NCBI GenBank assembly: GCA_015067895.1
Contig: SVLP01000004.1
Location: 45,906-109,905 of the forward strand
DNA length: 64,000 nt
Origin: Oscillospiraceae bacterium
GTDB lineage: Bacteria > Bacillota_A > Clostridia > Oscillospirales > Oscillospiraceae
Direction of reading: 5' to 3'
Part shown: piece after piece, positions 25,350-34,799 of the stretch
How the letters are laid out: every line of letters starts with the position of its first letter
Position numbering within the stretch: the stretch's first letter is position 1
Made by a program: the position numbers and the translations under genes
The notes under the pieces: generated by a model
What the model was told of the DNA's origin: nothing
The model's input: the letters and a program-made list of their open reading frames with translations, nothing else
Database searches by the model: none

Positions 25350-26411
25350 TTATCCTTTCACGATGACGAAAATGTCTTTGAACAGGATGACGGCCATCAG
25401 TCCCAGCAGCAGGATCATGCCTGCGCCGTGGATGTAGCCCTCATATTTGGGATCGATCTTCTTGTGGGTGATCCGCTCGATGGCGGTGGTCAGCAGCAGT
25501 GCCACCACACGTCCGCCGTCCAGGGCGGGGATGGGCAGCAGGTTCATCACCGCCAGGTTGATGGCGATGAAGGCGCAGACGCTCAGCAGATTCAGGAAGG
25601 CCAGCTTCGTGGTCTCCGACTGCTCCGCGATCTCGGACATCTGAGACACGATGCCCACGGGGCCGGACATATCCTGCAGGCCCGCCCTGCCGGTGAAGAT
25701 CATCTGCAGGCTCAGCCGCACCATGCGGATGTTGTCAACGGTGGTGTTCCAGACATAGCCCAGCCGGTCGCCCAGGGATGCATCCACCGCCCTGCCGAAG
25801 CCGAAGCCGTAGTGCAGGTAGGTACTGCCGTCGTCATTGGTGTGAATGTGGGTCATGGCGAAATCCTCGAAAACGAGCTTCTCGCCATCACGCTCGATGA
25901 CAAGGTCATGGATGCCGGTGGTGTTGAAGGACAGCAGCGTGGAGATATTGCCGTTGCTGTAGACCTTCTCGCCGTCGATCTCCAGGATGATGTCACCCAA
26001 CTGCAGCCCCTCCGGGTTGTTGAAGGTGCAGCAGTCGGTGAACTCGACGATGGAGGGCTCCACGATCTGCTGCTGGGGCAGGAAGAGAAACGCGTAGATC
26101 AGGATGCCCGCCAGAAAGTTCATGACGGAGCCCGCCACCAGGATGATGACGCGCTTCCACCAGTCGGCCTTCTGGAAGGAACGGGGGTTGTCGGTATCCT
26201 CGTCCTCGCCCTCCATGGCGCAGTAGCCGCCGAAGGGGATGCAGCGGATGGCATACAGGGTCTCACCGATCTGCTTTTTCCAGAGGGCGGGGCCCATGAA
26301 CATGGAAAATTCATTGACCTGAACGCCGAAGAGCTTGGCGGTCAGGAAATGACCCAGCTCGTGGACGAAGATCAGGATGCTGAACATCAGAAATGCGAAA
26401 ATAATGGACAT
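25350..26411 (-). CDS. rseP: RIP metalloprotease RseP/RasP
   Basis: A 353-residue site-2 protease. The zinc motif HELGH is in FVHELGHFLTAKLFGV near residue 18, a PDZ domain lies in the middle (LQLGDIILEIDGEKV), and NLLPIPALDGG carries the further ligand near residue 295. Four transmembrane helices are evident. It cleaves membrane-bound anti-sigma factors and leftover signal peptides within the bilayer. It is placed between dxr and ispG, as expected for Clostridia. Its TAA overlaps the first possible ATG of ispG. Confidence 0.96.
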   Translation of the reverse strand: MSIIFAFLMFSILIFVHELGHFLTAKLFGVQVNEFSMFMGPALWKKQIGETLYAIRCIPFGGYCAMEGEDEDTDNPRSFQKADWWKRVIILVAGSVMNFLAGILIYAFLFLPQQQIVEPSIVEFTDCCTFNNPEGLQLGDIILEIDGEKVYSNGNISTLLSFNTTGIHDLVIERDGEKLVFEDFAMTHIHTNDDGSTYLHYGFGFGRAVDASLGDRLGYVWNTTVDNIRMVRLSLQMIFTGRAGLQDMSGPVGIVSQMSEIAEQSETTKLAFLNLLSVCAFIAINLAVMNLLPIPALDGGRVVALLLTTAIERITHKKIDPKYEGYIHGAGMILLLGLMAVILFKDIFVIVKG

Positions 26412-26442
26412 TCAAATTCCTCGCTAAAAATGAAAGATAGAA

Positions 26443-26565
26443 CACGTCATTGCGAGGCCCCGAAGGGGCCGTGGCAATCCCGTAAGGTTTCAGGCTGCTC
26501 TATTGGTGCTTCCTTCTATCCACGGGATTCCCACGCCAGTGTGCGCACTGGCTCGGAATGACGTG
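26443..26565. repeat. Family A intergenic repeat, copy 3
   Basis: A 123-bp element with terminal inverted repeats CACGTCATTGCGAG and CTCGGAATGACGTG (13 of 14 matching). A GGCCCCGAAGGGGCC hairpin lies near the left end and CCAGTGTGCGCACTGG near the right. It is inserted between dxr and rseP inside the operon. The remaining bases of the gap hold no further signal. Confidence 0.75.
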
Positions 26566-26587
26566 GTATTTTTCGTCTCGGCACCAA

Positions 26588-27739
26588 TTAATGCTCCGCA
26601 TGCTCCAGAACGTACTTTCGGGCCTGGGCATCGCACTCCAGGATCTGCTCCAGGGTAGGATCCTGGATAAAGGGAATGGAATCCATGGCACCCTTGACCA
26701 GCTCGTAGATGTCGTAGAAGCCGATCTTATCCTCCAGATAGAGGGCCACAGCCGCCTCGTTGGCACCGTTCATGACGGGGCAGGCGGTGCCGCCCTGCTT
26801 CGCGGCATCCATGGCCAGCTGCAGGCAGGGGAAGCTCTCCAGGTCGGGATGGCTGAAGGCCAGGGGCGCGGCGGTCAGATCCAGCGCGTCCACGGGGCAC
26901 ACGCAACGCTCGGGGTAGGTCAAAGCCAGCTGGATGGGCAGGCGCATATCCGGCGCGCCCAGCTGCGCCATCACCGCGCCGTCCACGTACTCCACCATGG
27001 AGTGGACGATGGACTGGCGGTGGATCAGCACCTGGATCTGCTCCAGGGGCACATCGTACAGCCGCATGGCCTCGATGACCTCCAGACCCTTGTTCATCAG
27101 GGTGGAGCAGTCGATGGTGATCTTCGCGCCCATCTTCCAGTTGGGGTGCTTCAGGGCATCGGCCCGGGTGACATTTTTCAGCTCTTCGCGGGTCTTGCCG
27201 AAGAAGGGACCGCCGGAGCAGGTCAGGATGATTTTCTTGATCTGGCCGTGGGACACATTGCCCATCAGGCACTGGAAGATGGCGGAGTGCTCGGAGTCCA
27301 CGGGGATGATCTCCACGCCCTCTTTTCTGGCTTCGCGCATGACCAGCTCACCGGCGCAGACCAGGGTCTCCTTGTTGGCAAGGCCGATGCGCTTGTGGGC
27401 GCGGATGGCGGCCAGGGTGGGCTTCAGACCCACCATGCCGACGACGGCGGTGATGACGCAGTCGGCGGAGGGCAGCTCAGCGGCCTCGATCAGACCCGCT
27501 TCGCCCCAGGAAACCCGGGTGGGCAGATCGGCGATGGCTTCAGCCAGCTTTTCAGCGGCTTCCTTCGAAGCCATGACGGCCAGCTCGGGCCGGAACTTGC
27601 GGCACTGGTCGGCCATCATATCCACGCTGGTGCCCGCAGTCAGGGCGACCACGTTGATATCGCCCAGCTTCTCGATGACATCCAGACTCTGGCGGCCGAT
27701 GGAGCCGGTGGAGCCCAGGATGGAAACGTTTTTCATCAT
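26588..27739 (-). CDS. dxr: 1-deoxy-D-xylulose-5-phosphate reductoisomerase
   Basis: A 383-residue enzyme of the MEP pathway, making MEP from DXP with NADPH. The N-terminal nucleotide-binding motif is SILGSTGSIGRQSLDVI. The substrate and metal site includes PVDSEHSAIFQCL, and SGGPF is conserved. GAGGT lies eight bases before the first of two ATGs. It lies 11 bp after cdsA in the conserved block. Length matches the family. The family A repeat separates it from rseP downstream. Confidence 0.97.
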   Translation of the reverse strand: MMKNVSILGSTGSIGRQSLDVIEKLGDINVVALTAGTSVDMMADQCRKFRPELAVMASKEAAEKLAEAIADLPTRVSWGEAGLIEAAELPSADCVITAVVGMVGLKPTLAAIRAHKRIGLANKETLVCAGELVMREARKEGVEIIPVDSEHSAIFQCLMGNVSHGQIKKIILTCSGGPFFGKTREELKNVTRADALKHPNWKMGAKITIDCSTLMNKGLEVIEAMRLYDVPLEQIQVLIHRQSIVHSMVEYVDGAVMAQLGAPDMRLPIQLALTYPERCVCPVDALDLTAAPLAFSHPDLESFPCLQLAMDAAKQGGTACPVMNGANEAAVALYLEDKIGFYDIYELVKGAMDSIPFIQDPTLEQILECDAQARKYVLEHAEH

Positions 27740-27750
27740 AATGCGTTACC

Positions 27751-28566
27751 TCACTTGACGGCAAGGGGGATCAGGATCAGCAGAGCCTCGGCCAGAGGGC
27801 CGACGACCATCATGGAGTCGAACCGATCCAGAATGCCGCCGTGGCCGGGGATCAGGTTGCCATAGTCCTTGATGCCGGTCTGCCGCTTGATGACGGAGAA
27901 GCACAGGTCACCGAAGACGCTGCCGCCTGCGGATGCCAGGCCGAAGAGAATGGCGTAGAAGTAGTTGACCTGCATATCGAAGGCCAGGCCCATGACCAGG
28001 GCATAGATCAGCATGCCGAGGACAGAGGAGACTGCACCGCCGACCACGCCCTCGATGGTCTTCTTGGGGCTGATGACGGGGGCCAGCTTATGCTTGCCGA
28101 AGGCACGTCCTGCGAAATACGCGCCGGTATCGGGCAGGAAGGCCATCAGGAAGGGGACGATGATGTAATACCGACCCAGGCGCATGGAAAGGATGCGCAC
28201 GATGGAGGTCAGCAGGTAGGGCACGATCAGCGCGGCCACCAGGCACATGGCGATCTTGTCGAAGGTCAGCTTCACGTGGTTTGCCATCATCTCGCCGAAG
28301 TAGGCGGTGAAGACGGCCACGACCAGCAGGCTGAACCAGCCCTGATTCTGGCCGCTCCAGCTCCAGATGGACATCAGGAACGCGGAAACGGCGGCATAGA
28401 GCACCAGCCGGGGATGCTTCACGTGACCGGTGGCCATCAGCAGCTCATAGGCACCGATGGCACCCGCCAGACCGAAGACGATGGCGGTGCAGATTTTGGG
28501 CAGGAAGAAAATACACACAAACAGCAGGGGCAGCAGCGCCACCGCAGCAAGAACACGGGTCTTCAT
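27751..28566 (-). CDS. cdsA: Phosphatidate cytidylyltransferase
   Basis: A 271-residue multi-pass membrane enzyme with about eight hydrophobic segments. The C-terminal signature appears as FGDLCFSVIKRQTGIKDYGNLIPGHGGILDRFDS, shown in pieces by DLCFSVIKR and PGHGGILDRFDS. It makes CDP-diacylglycerol from phosphatidate and CTP, the branch point of phospholipid synthesis. It starts six bases after uppS and precedes dxr. Nothing unusual. Confidence 0.96.
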   Translation of the reverse strand: MKTRVLAAVALLPLLFVCIFFLPKICTAIVFGLAGAIGAYELLMATGHVKHPRLVLYAAVSAFLMSIWSWSGQNQGWFSLLVVAVFTAYFGEMMANHVKLTFDKIAMCLVAALIVPYLLTSIVRILSMRLGRYYIIVPFLMAFLPDTGAYFAGRAFGKHKLAPVISPKKTIEGVVGGAVSSVLGMLIYALVMGLAFDMQVNYFYAILFGLASAGGSVFGDLCFSVIKRQTGIKDYGNLIPGHGGILDRFDSMMVVGPLAEALLILIPLAVK

Positions 28567-28572
28567 ATCTAG

Positions 28573-29304
28573 TTACACGCCTCCAAACCGGCGGTTGCGC
28601 CGGTGAAATTCAGCGATGGCCGCCTCCAGATCCTTCTCCTTGAAGTCGGGCCACAGCACGTTCATATACACGAATTCAGAATAAGCGGACTGCCACAGCA
28701 GGAAATTGCTCAGCCGCAGCTCGCCGGAGGGACGGATGACTAGCTCCGGGTCGGGGACACCGGCGGAGTACATCAGGTCGGAGAAGTTCTCCTCGGTCAG
28801 ATCCTCAGCACTGCACTCCCCTGACGCAACTTTTTCGGCAAAGGCACGGGCTGCACGGACGATCTCGTCCCGTCCGCCGTAGTTCAGGCAGAAGTTGACC
28901 TGAACGTCGTATTCGGCGGAGGCAGAGGCCGCCTGGGCGCAGAGCTCCTGGAGCTCCGGGCTCAGCCGGGTCAGGTCACCGAAGAAGCAGAAGCGGACGC
29001 GGTTCTTCTCCATGTCCCGCATGGCCTCCAGCAGGTAGTTCTTCAGCAGCTTCATGATGCCGGCGATCTCCTCCTCACTGCGCTTCCAGTTCTCGGTGGA
29101 GAAGGCGTAGACCGTCAGGTACTCAACGCCCAGAGCGCGGCAGTGGTTGGCGATGCGCCTGAAGGTCTCCGCGCCCGCCGCATGACCGGCGGTGCGGGGC
29201 AGACCCCGATTCTTGGCCCAGCGGCCGTTGCCATCCATGATGATGGCAATGTGTCTCGGCGGCGGAAGCTGGGCTTCGGGCTTTTTCTTTTCAAATAATG
29301 CCAT
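28573..29304 (-). CDS. uppS: Isoprenyl transferase (undecaprenyl diphosphate synthase)
   Basis: A 243-residue cis-prenyltransferase. HIAIIMDGNGRWAKNRG holds the catalytic Asp and the diphosphate-binding residues, and later GRDEIVRA and the C-terminal RPSGELRLSNFLLWQ are diagnostic. It makes the C55 lipid carrier for peptidoglycan. It lies downstream of frr, but a terminator and a family B repeat separate the two, so uppS and the genes after it may be transcribed separately from pyrH-frr. Confidence 0.97.
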   Translation of the reverse strand: MALFEKKKPEAQLPPPRHIAIIMDGNGRWAKNRGLPRTAGHAAGAETFRRIANHCRALGVEYLTVYAFSTENWKRSEEEIAGIMKLLKNYLLEAMRDMEKNRVRFCFFGDLTRLSPELQELCAQAASASAEYDVQVNFCLNYGGRDEIVRAARAFAEKVASGECSAEDLTEENFSDLMYSAGVPDPELVIRPSGELRLSNFLLWQSAYSEFVYMNVLWPDFKEKDLEAAIAEFHRRNRRFGGV

Positions 29305-29338
29305 TTGTTACCTCACAGTAATCGTGGTAGGGCTTCAC

Positions 29339-29497
29339 CTCTTGCCCCCCCCGCATTTATGAGGGGGGTGCCCCGCAGGGGCGGGGGGAGTCCTACCGCA
29401 GTACGGATTCGCCGAAGTGCCAATGCAGGAAGCAGTTAATACCGCATACTCCCCCCTGGCCTTCGGCCATCCCCCCTCGTAAACGAGGGGGGCGAGT
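29339..29497. repeat. Family B intergenic repeat, copy 2
   Basis: The left end is TTGCCCCCCCCGCATTTATG followed by GAGGGGGG, with a CCCCGCAGGGGCGGGGGG turn. The right end has CCCCCCTCGT and CGAGGGGGG. The centre has GGATTCGCCGAAGTGC, also seen in copy 4. It fills most of the uppS-frr gap. Confidence 0.6.
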
Positions 29498-29519
29498 GGC
29501 GTTTTCACAGAAAATACCA

Positions 29520-29542
29520 CAAGGGGCGCACTGCGCCCCTTG
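29520..29542 (-). terminator. Terminator after frr
   Basis: Stem CAAGGGGCGCA/TGCGCCCCTTG with a minimal loop 15 bp past the frr stop; the following minus-strand sequence is T-rich. It may end most pyrH-frr transcripts before uppS. Confidence 0.75.
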
Positions 29543-29556
29543 CTTTATGCGACGGC

Positions 29557-30111
29557 TCAGATGGCCATCAGTTCCTTTTCCTTGGCAGCCAGGGCGGCGT
29601 CGACCTTCTTGATGTTCTTGTCGAGCAGATCCTGCAGATCCTTCTCGGCCTTCTTCTGGTCGTCCTCGGTGATCTCGCTGTTCTTCTTCAGCTTCTTCAC
29701 GTAGTCCATGCCATCGCGGCGGATGTTGCGCATGGCGACCTTGGCCTCCTCGGCGTACTTCTTGACCTGCTTGACCAGCTCCTTACGGCGATCCTCGGTC
29801 AGCTGGGGGAACACCAGACGAACCACGCGGCCGTCGTTCTGGGGGTTGATGCCCAGCTCGCTGGTCTGGATGGCCTTGCAGATGTCCTTCAGCAGCTTGG
29901 TATCCCAGGGCTGGATGACCAGGGTGCGGGCATCGGGAGAGGAGATGGTGGCAACGCCGTTCAGGGGAGTCTCAGAACCATAATACTCCACGGTGATGCG
30001 ATCCAGAACCTTTGCGTTGGCGCGGCCGGCGCGGACGGCGCCGAACTCCTCGTTCAGGTGATCCAGAGCCTTGTCCATTCTTCTGCCATAATCCTTGAAA
30101 TCAACTGCCAT
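29557..30111 (-). CDS. frr: Ribosome recycling factor
   Basis: A 184-residue protein of standard RRF length: two-domain helical fold with VRAGRANAKVLDRITVEYYG near the N-terminus and RKELVKQVKKYAEEAKVAMRNIRRD in the middle. With EF-G it splits the post-termination ribosome. It lies 21 bp after pyrH, which is its usual neighbour. AGGAGGAAAA precedes the start. Nothing unusual. Confidence 0.97.
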   Translation of the reverse strand: MAVDFKDYGRRMDKALDHLNEEFGAVRAGRANAKVLDRITVEYYGSETPLNGVATISSPDARTLVIQPWDTKLLKDICKAIQTSELGINPQNDGRVVRLVFPQLTEDRRKELVKQVKKYAEEAKVAMRNIRRDGMDYVKKLKKNSEITEDDQKKAEKDLQDLLDKNIKKVDAALAAKEKELMAI

Positions 30112-30132
30112 TTTGTTTTCCTCCTAAAAATG

Positions 30133-30861
30133 TTAATTGGTAACGGTGGTTCCGATCTTCTCGCCCCGAACCACGCGGATGATGCTGTTCTCCTCGCCCA
30201 GGCCGAAGCAGACCATGGGCATGTTGTTATCCATGGCCAGAGCCATGGCGGTGACGTCGGTGGCCTTCAGGCCGTCCTCCAGAACCTTTGCGTAGGTCAG
30301 CTCAGAGTAGCGGATGGCATTGGGATCGCGCTTGGGGTCGGCGGAGTAGATGGCGTCCACATTCTTTGCCATCAGGATCGCGTCGGCCTCGATCTCCACG
30401 CCGCGCAGGACGGCACCGGTGTCGGTGGAGAAGTAGGGGTTGCCGGTACCGGCGGCGAAGAGCACCACCTTGCCCTCGTTTAAGTAGCGGTTGGCCAGGT
30501 CACGGGTAAAATACTCGGCAAACTTGTTCATCTCCACGGCGGTCAGGACTCTGGCATCCAGACCGTGCTGCTCCAGCACGTCCGCCACGGCGATGGCGTT
30601 CATGACGGTGGCCAGCATGCCCATGGAATCGGCATGGCTGCGCTGCATCTTGCCGGAGCCGTTCTTCACGCCCCGCCAGAAGTTGCCGCCGCCGATGACC
30701 AGACCCACCTGGACACCCATATCGACACAGGACTTGATGGAGGCGGCGACCTCGTTCATCTTGGCAAAATCCAGACCAAAGCCGTCACCCTGGGCGGTTT
30801 TCTCGCCCAACGCCTCGCCGCTGACTTTGAGCAGGACGCGCTTATACTTGAGTTCACTCAA
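30133..30861 (-). CDS. pyrH: UMP kinase
   Basis: A 242-residue hexameric UMP kinase of the amino acid kinase fold. VLLKVSGEALGE is the opening, VIGGGNFWRG the phosphate loop, and AAGTGNPYFSTDTGAVLRG is diagnostic. It phosphorylates UMP to UDP. It is the first gene in this block behind its own promoter; tsf and rpsB, which often precede pyrH, are absent here. The start is preceded by AGGAGTG. Confidence 0.96.
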   Translation of the reverse strand: MSELKYKRVLLKVSGEALGEKTAQGDGFGLDFAKMNEVAASIKSCVDMGVQVGLVIGGGNFWRGVKNGSGKMQRSHADSMGMLATVMNAIAVADVLEQHGLDARVLTAVEMNKFAEYFTRDLANRYLNEGKVVLFAAGTGNPYFSTDTGAVLRGVEIEADAILMAKNVDAIYSADPKRDPNAIRYSELTYAKVLEDGLKATDVTAMALAMDNNMPMVCFGLGEENSIIRVVRGEKIGTTVTN

Positions 30862-30902
30862 AACGGATTCACTCCTTTGTTCTTATCTTCATATCCTTTC
30901 CT

Positions 30903-30931
30903 ATTTTAATATAAGTCAGCCAAAAGCGCAA
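30903..30931 (-). promoter_or_regulatory. Promoter of pyrH-frr
   Basis: Minus-strand -35 TTGCGC (30926-30931), 17 bp, -10 TAAAAT (30903-30908). Confidence 0.75.
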
Positions 30932-30972
30932 CCAGTAAATTGCCTTTTTCATAAAATGTTTTCGAATGGCGC

Positions 30973-31000
30973 AAAAAGTCCCCGGATCACTCCGGGGACT
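30973..31000 (-). terminator. Terminator of the lipoprotein gene
   Basis: Perfect stem AGTCCCCGGA/TCCGGGGACT with a four-base loop, then TTTTT on the minus strand. Confidence 0.92.
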
Positions 31001-31013
31001 GTGCGGTTGGGCA

Positions 31014-31793
31014 TTATTCCAATTCCATTCCAGCCTCCGCATACATCCGGGTGGTGGAATCGTACAGCGCGTCCATATGGATGCACAGATTCGTCATTCC
31101 CAGGCTGCGGCTTTCTTCGGGCATTTCGTGGCCCATCCGTGCCATGTACTCATTATAGTAAGGCTGAAGCCGGATGCGGAAGGCTGCATCCTGACACTCC
31201 TTCGCGGTTTCCTCCATATCGAGGGTTCTTCCGCGCCACACACTGTAATATCGTTGGAGCCCCTCCCGCTGCTGCTCCGTCATGCAGTCCCAGGAGGTCA
31301 TTGCGGAATCCCAGGCAAACACATTCGCCGGGCGATCCGCCGTCACATCCATGAAGCTTCGAGTTTCCCCGTCCCAGTGCTGGATCTGACCGGGCAAGCC
31401 GTAGACCCGCTCCAGCTCCGCCTCCAGTGCTGCCACATCTGCCGCCTCTGTGCCGTCACTGCCATCAGGATAGTATAAGCGCAGCTCGATCAGCTCATAG
31501 GCCTCGCCGGTCTCGGTGATGTCCCGGAATAACAGAACCACCAGGGATGTTTCCTGTCCAAACGCTTCCACACCGGACAGGCAGATCACAGAATCCCACA
31601 TACCATCCCTCTGAACATCGGATCTCTCGATGATCTCCTCTTCCGTTTTGCCAAGGGCATGCAGTGCTTCCTCCAGGCTCGCGCCCCAGCTCAGGCCGGG
31701 ATATTCCAGCCTTGCGGGGTCATAGTTCTGTTTCTCTGCGCATCCGCACAGCAGCAGGGAAAGGATCAGAACGCAAACGATCAGCTTTTTCAT
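31014..31793 (-). CDS. Lipoprotein, unknown
   Basis: A 259-residue protein with a type II signal peptide: Lys-Lys start, a leucine-rich core and lipobox LLCGC with Cys18. The mature part begins with an acidic region (LSWGASLEEALHALGKTEEEI) like proteins that track small ligands or peptides, followed by a mixed alpha/beta body and a helical end. I do not recognise a family. It is a single-gene unit between its own promoter and a strong terminator. It should be anchored on the outside of the membrane. Confidence 0.82.
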   Translation of the reverse strand: MKKLIVCVLILSLLLCGCAEKQNYDPARLEYPGLSWGASLEEALHALGKTEEEIIERSDVQRDGMWDSVICLSGVEAFGQETSLVVLLFRDITETGEAYELIELRLYYPDGSDGTEAADVAALEAELERVYGLPGQIQHWDGETRSFMDVTADRPANVFAWDSAMTSWDCMTEQQREGLQRYYSVWRGRTLDMEETAKECQDAAFRIRLQPYYNEYMARMGHEMPEESRSLGMTNLCIHMDALYDSTTRMYAEAGMELE

Positions 31794-31823
31794 GGTGCTC
31801 CCTCCTTATCTTTTGGTAAGTTC

Positions 31824-31851
31824 ATTATACCATATCCGCCCCCCGTGTACA
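31824..31851 (-). promoter_or_regulatory. Promoter of the lipoprotein gene
   Basis: Minus-strand -35 TGTACA (31846-31851), 16 bp, -10 TATAAT (31824-31829). Confidence 0.6.
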
Positions 31852-31923
31852 GGTGTCTTTTCAGTTTTTCAGAATTATTAAGAACAAGTCAGCATTTTCC
31901 CCAAAGAAAACCGTGAATTTTTG

Positions 31924-31952
31924 TTGCAAAAGCCGCAGGTATGGTTTATAAT
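31924..31952 (+). promoter_or_regulatory. Promoter of glnS
   Basis: -35 TTGCAA (31924-31929), 17 bp, consensus -10 TATAAT (31947-31952), 40 bp before the start codon. Confidence 0.85.
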
Positions 31953-31992
31953 ATGAGAATCTGTAATAAACCAACAAGAGAGGACGATATCA

Positions 31993-33675
<1,683 letters not shown>

Positions 33676-33682
33676 ACGTGAT

Positions 33683-33712
33683 AAATGCGCCCCGCTTTCG
33701 CAGGGCGCATTT
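33683..33712 (+). terminator. Terminator after glnS
   Basis: Stem AAATGCGCCC/GGGCGCATTT with a GC-rich loop, followed by TTGTTG, 8 bp after the stop. Confidence 0.8.
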
Positions 33713-33755
33713 GTTGCAATATCCAAAACCAACGTGACATATCGAGGTGAAACCC

Positions 33756-34758
33756 ATGTCTATTCTTGATCGTATTTTGAAATACATCAAAGCTCAGCGT
33801 TCCCGAACAACTCCAGTATCCACCGCACCCCCTCAACAGCAGAGTACTCCTATCCGTAATGGGACAACGTTTTCCTTTGATGAATTTGAAGCCCCACCTC
33901 CCAAAAAGAGGGTTTTCGCTTCCGTAGTGCCCGACGGATTTACGGCTGTTCTCCAGATTATTGAAATCGCCGCCACCATTATTCTTGCGGCTGCTTCTTT
34001 TTTTTGTTGCTTTCCAAGCAAATACCATCGCAGAAACGTCCAACAATATCGCCGACAAACAATCGAAAATAGCAGATCAGCAGTTGGAGCTGGAGTGCGC
34101 ACTGTCAAAGCCTATGCTCTCCGTTGAACCGATCTATGGCGACTATAACAGCACGATTGACCAGATTATCTTCACAAACTCAGGAGGCCCCGCAGAAGAT
34201 TTCCAAATTCAAGTTTTTCCCTGTTTTCGTTTTTATTTCTCAGGTGTTGAATCTTCTCCTGAAGAAACAATCCGTTTTGAGCAGCATGACCTGATTACTT
34301 TTGTTCCGATCCATAACGGGAATTTCCCCATATGTTATGTCACAAATGTCAATTCAACATATGGTTCTGTTGGTTCTGTGATTACAACACCGTATATTTC
34401 ACAGTGTCATGCAGTTATGGATTCCGCCTCAAATCGCCATGGCTTGTACCAAACAGTATCTCTTGAATACTTTATTATTGTCTCTTATCAGGATATCTAT
34501 AAGGCGGATTATGAACAATACTATCACTGTGTAACCGGACACTACAGCGACAGCCCTGATGCTCATATTAAAGGGCTCCCACTTCCCAGATTCACCTCTC
34601 TTTCCCCCGATGATGAACTGCATGATTATCTCAAATCCCTGTCTGAAGAAAATGACATACAAATGTATTATCCTATCTGGAACAATAACATTGATGAGGA
34701 AGTAGATTCCATTTTCAACATTCTCAAGGAAACCACCTATGGCTGGGCCATAGATTGA
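33756..34758 (+). pseudogene. Membrane-anchored protein of unknown function, frameshifted at a T8 run
   Basis: One reading frame starts at an ATG after GAGGTG (33756) and encodes a polar N-terminus and most of a transmembrane helix, then goes out of frame after eight Ts at 33998-34005. A second frame picks up exactly there, completes the helix and encodes KQSKIADQQLE and a further 220 residues to 34758. Skipping one base joins them into a protein of about 333 residues: cytoplasmic tail, one helix, short coiled coil, and an extracellular beta-rich domain. The region is clearly AT-richer than its neighbours. It may be an assembly error, a phase-variable tract, slippage, or true decay. No family recognised. 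Confidence 0.6.
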
Positions 34759-34764
34759 GCCAAA

Positions 34765-34792
34765 AATGCCCCGTGCGAAAGCACGGGGCATT
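34765..34792. terminator. Bidirectional terminator
   Basis: Stem AATGCCCCGTGC/GCACGGGGCATT with a GAAA tetraloop, between two converging genes. Confidence 0.88.
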
Positions 34793-34799
34793 CCTATTC

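Noticed and set aside
29335..29520. A 61-codon frame in the frr-uppS gap
   Set aside because: It lies entirely in a family B repeat and has a repeat-derived composition.
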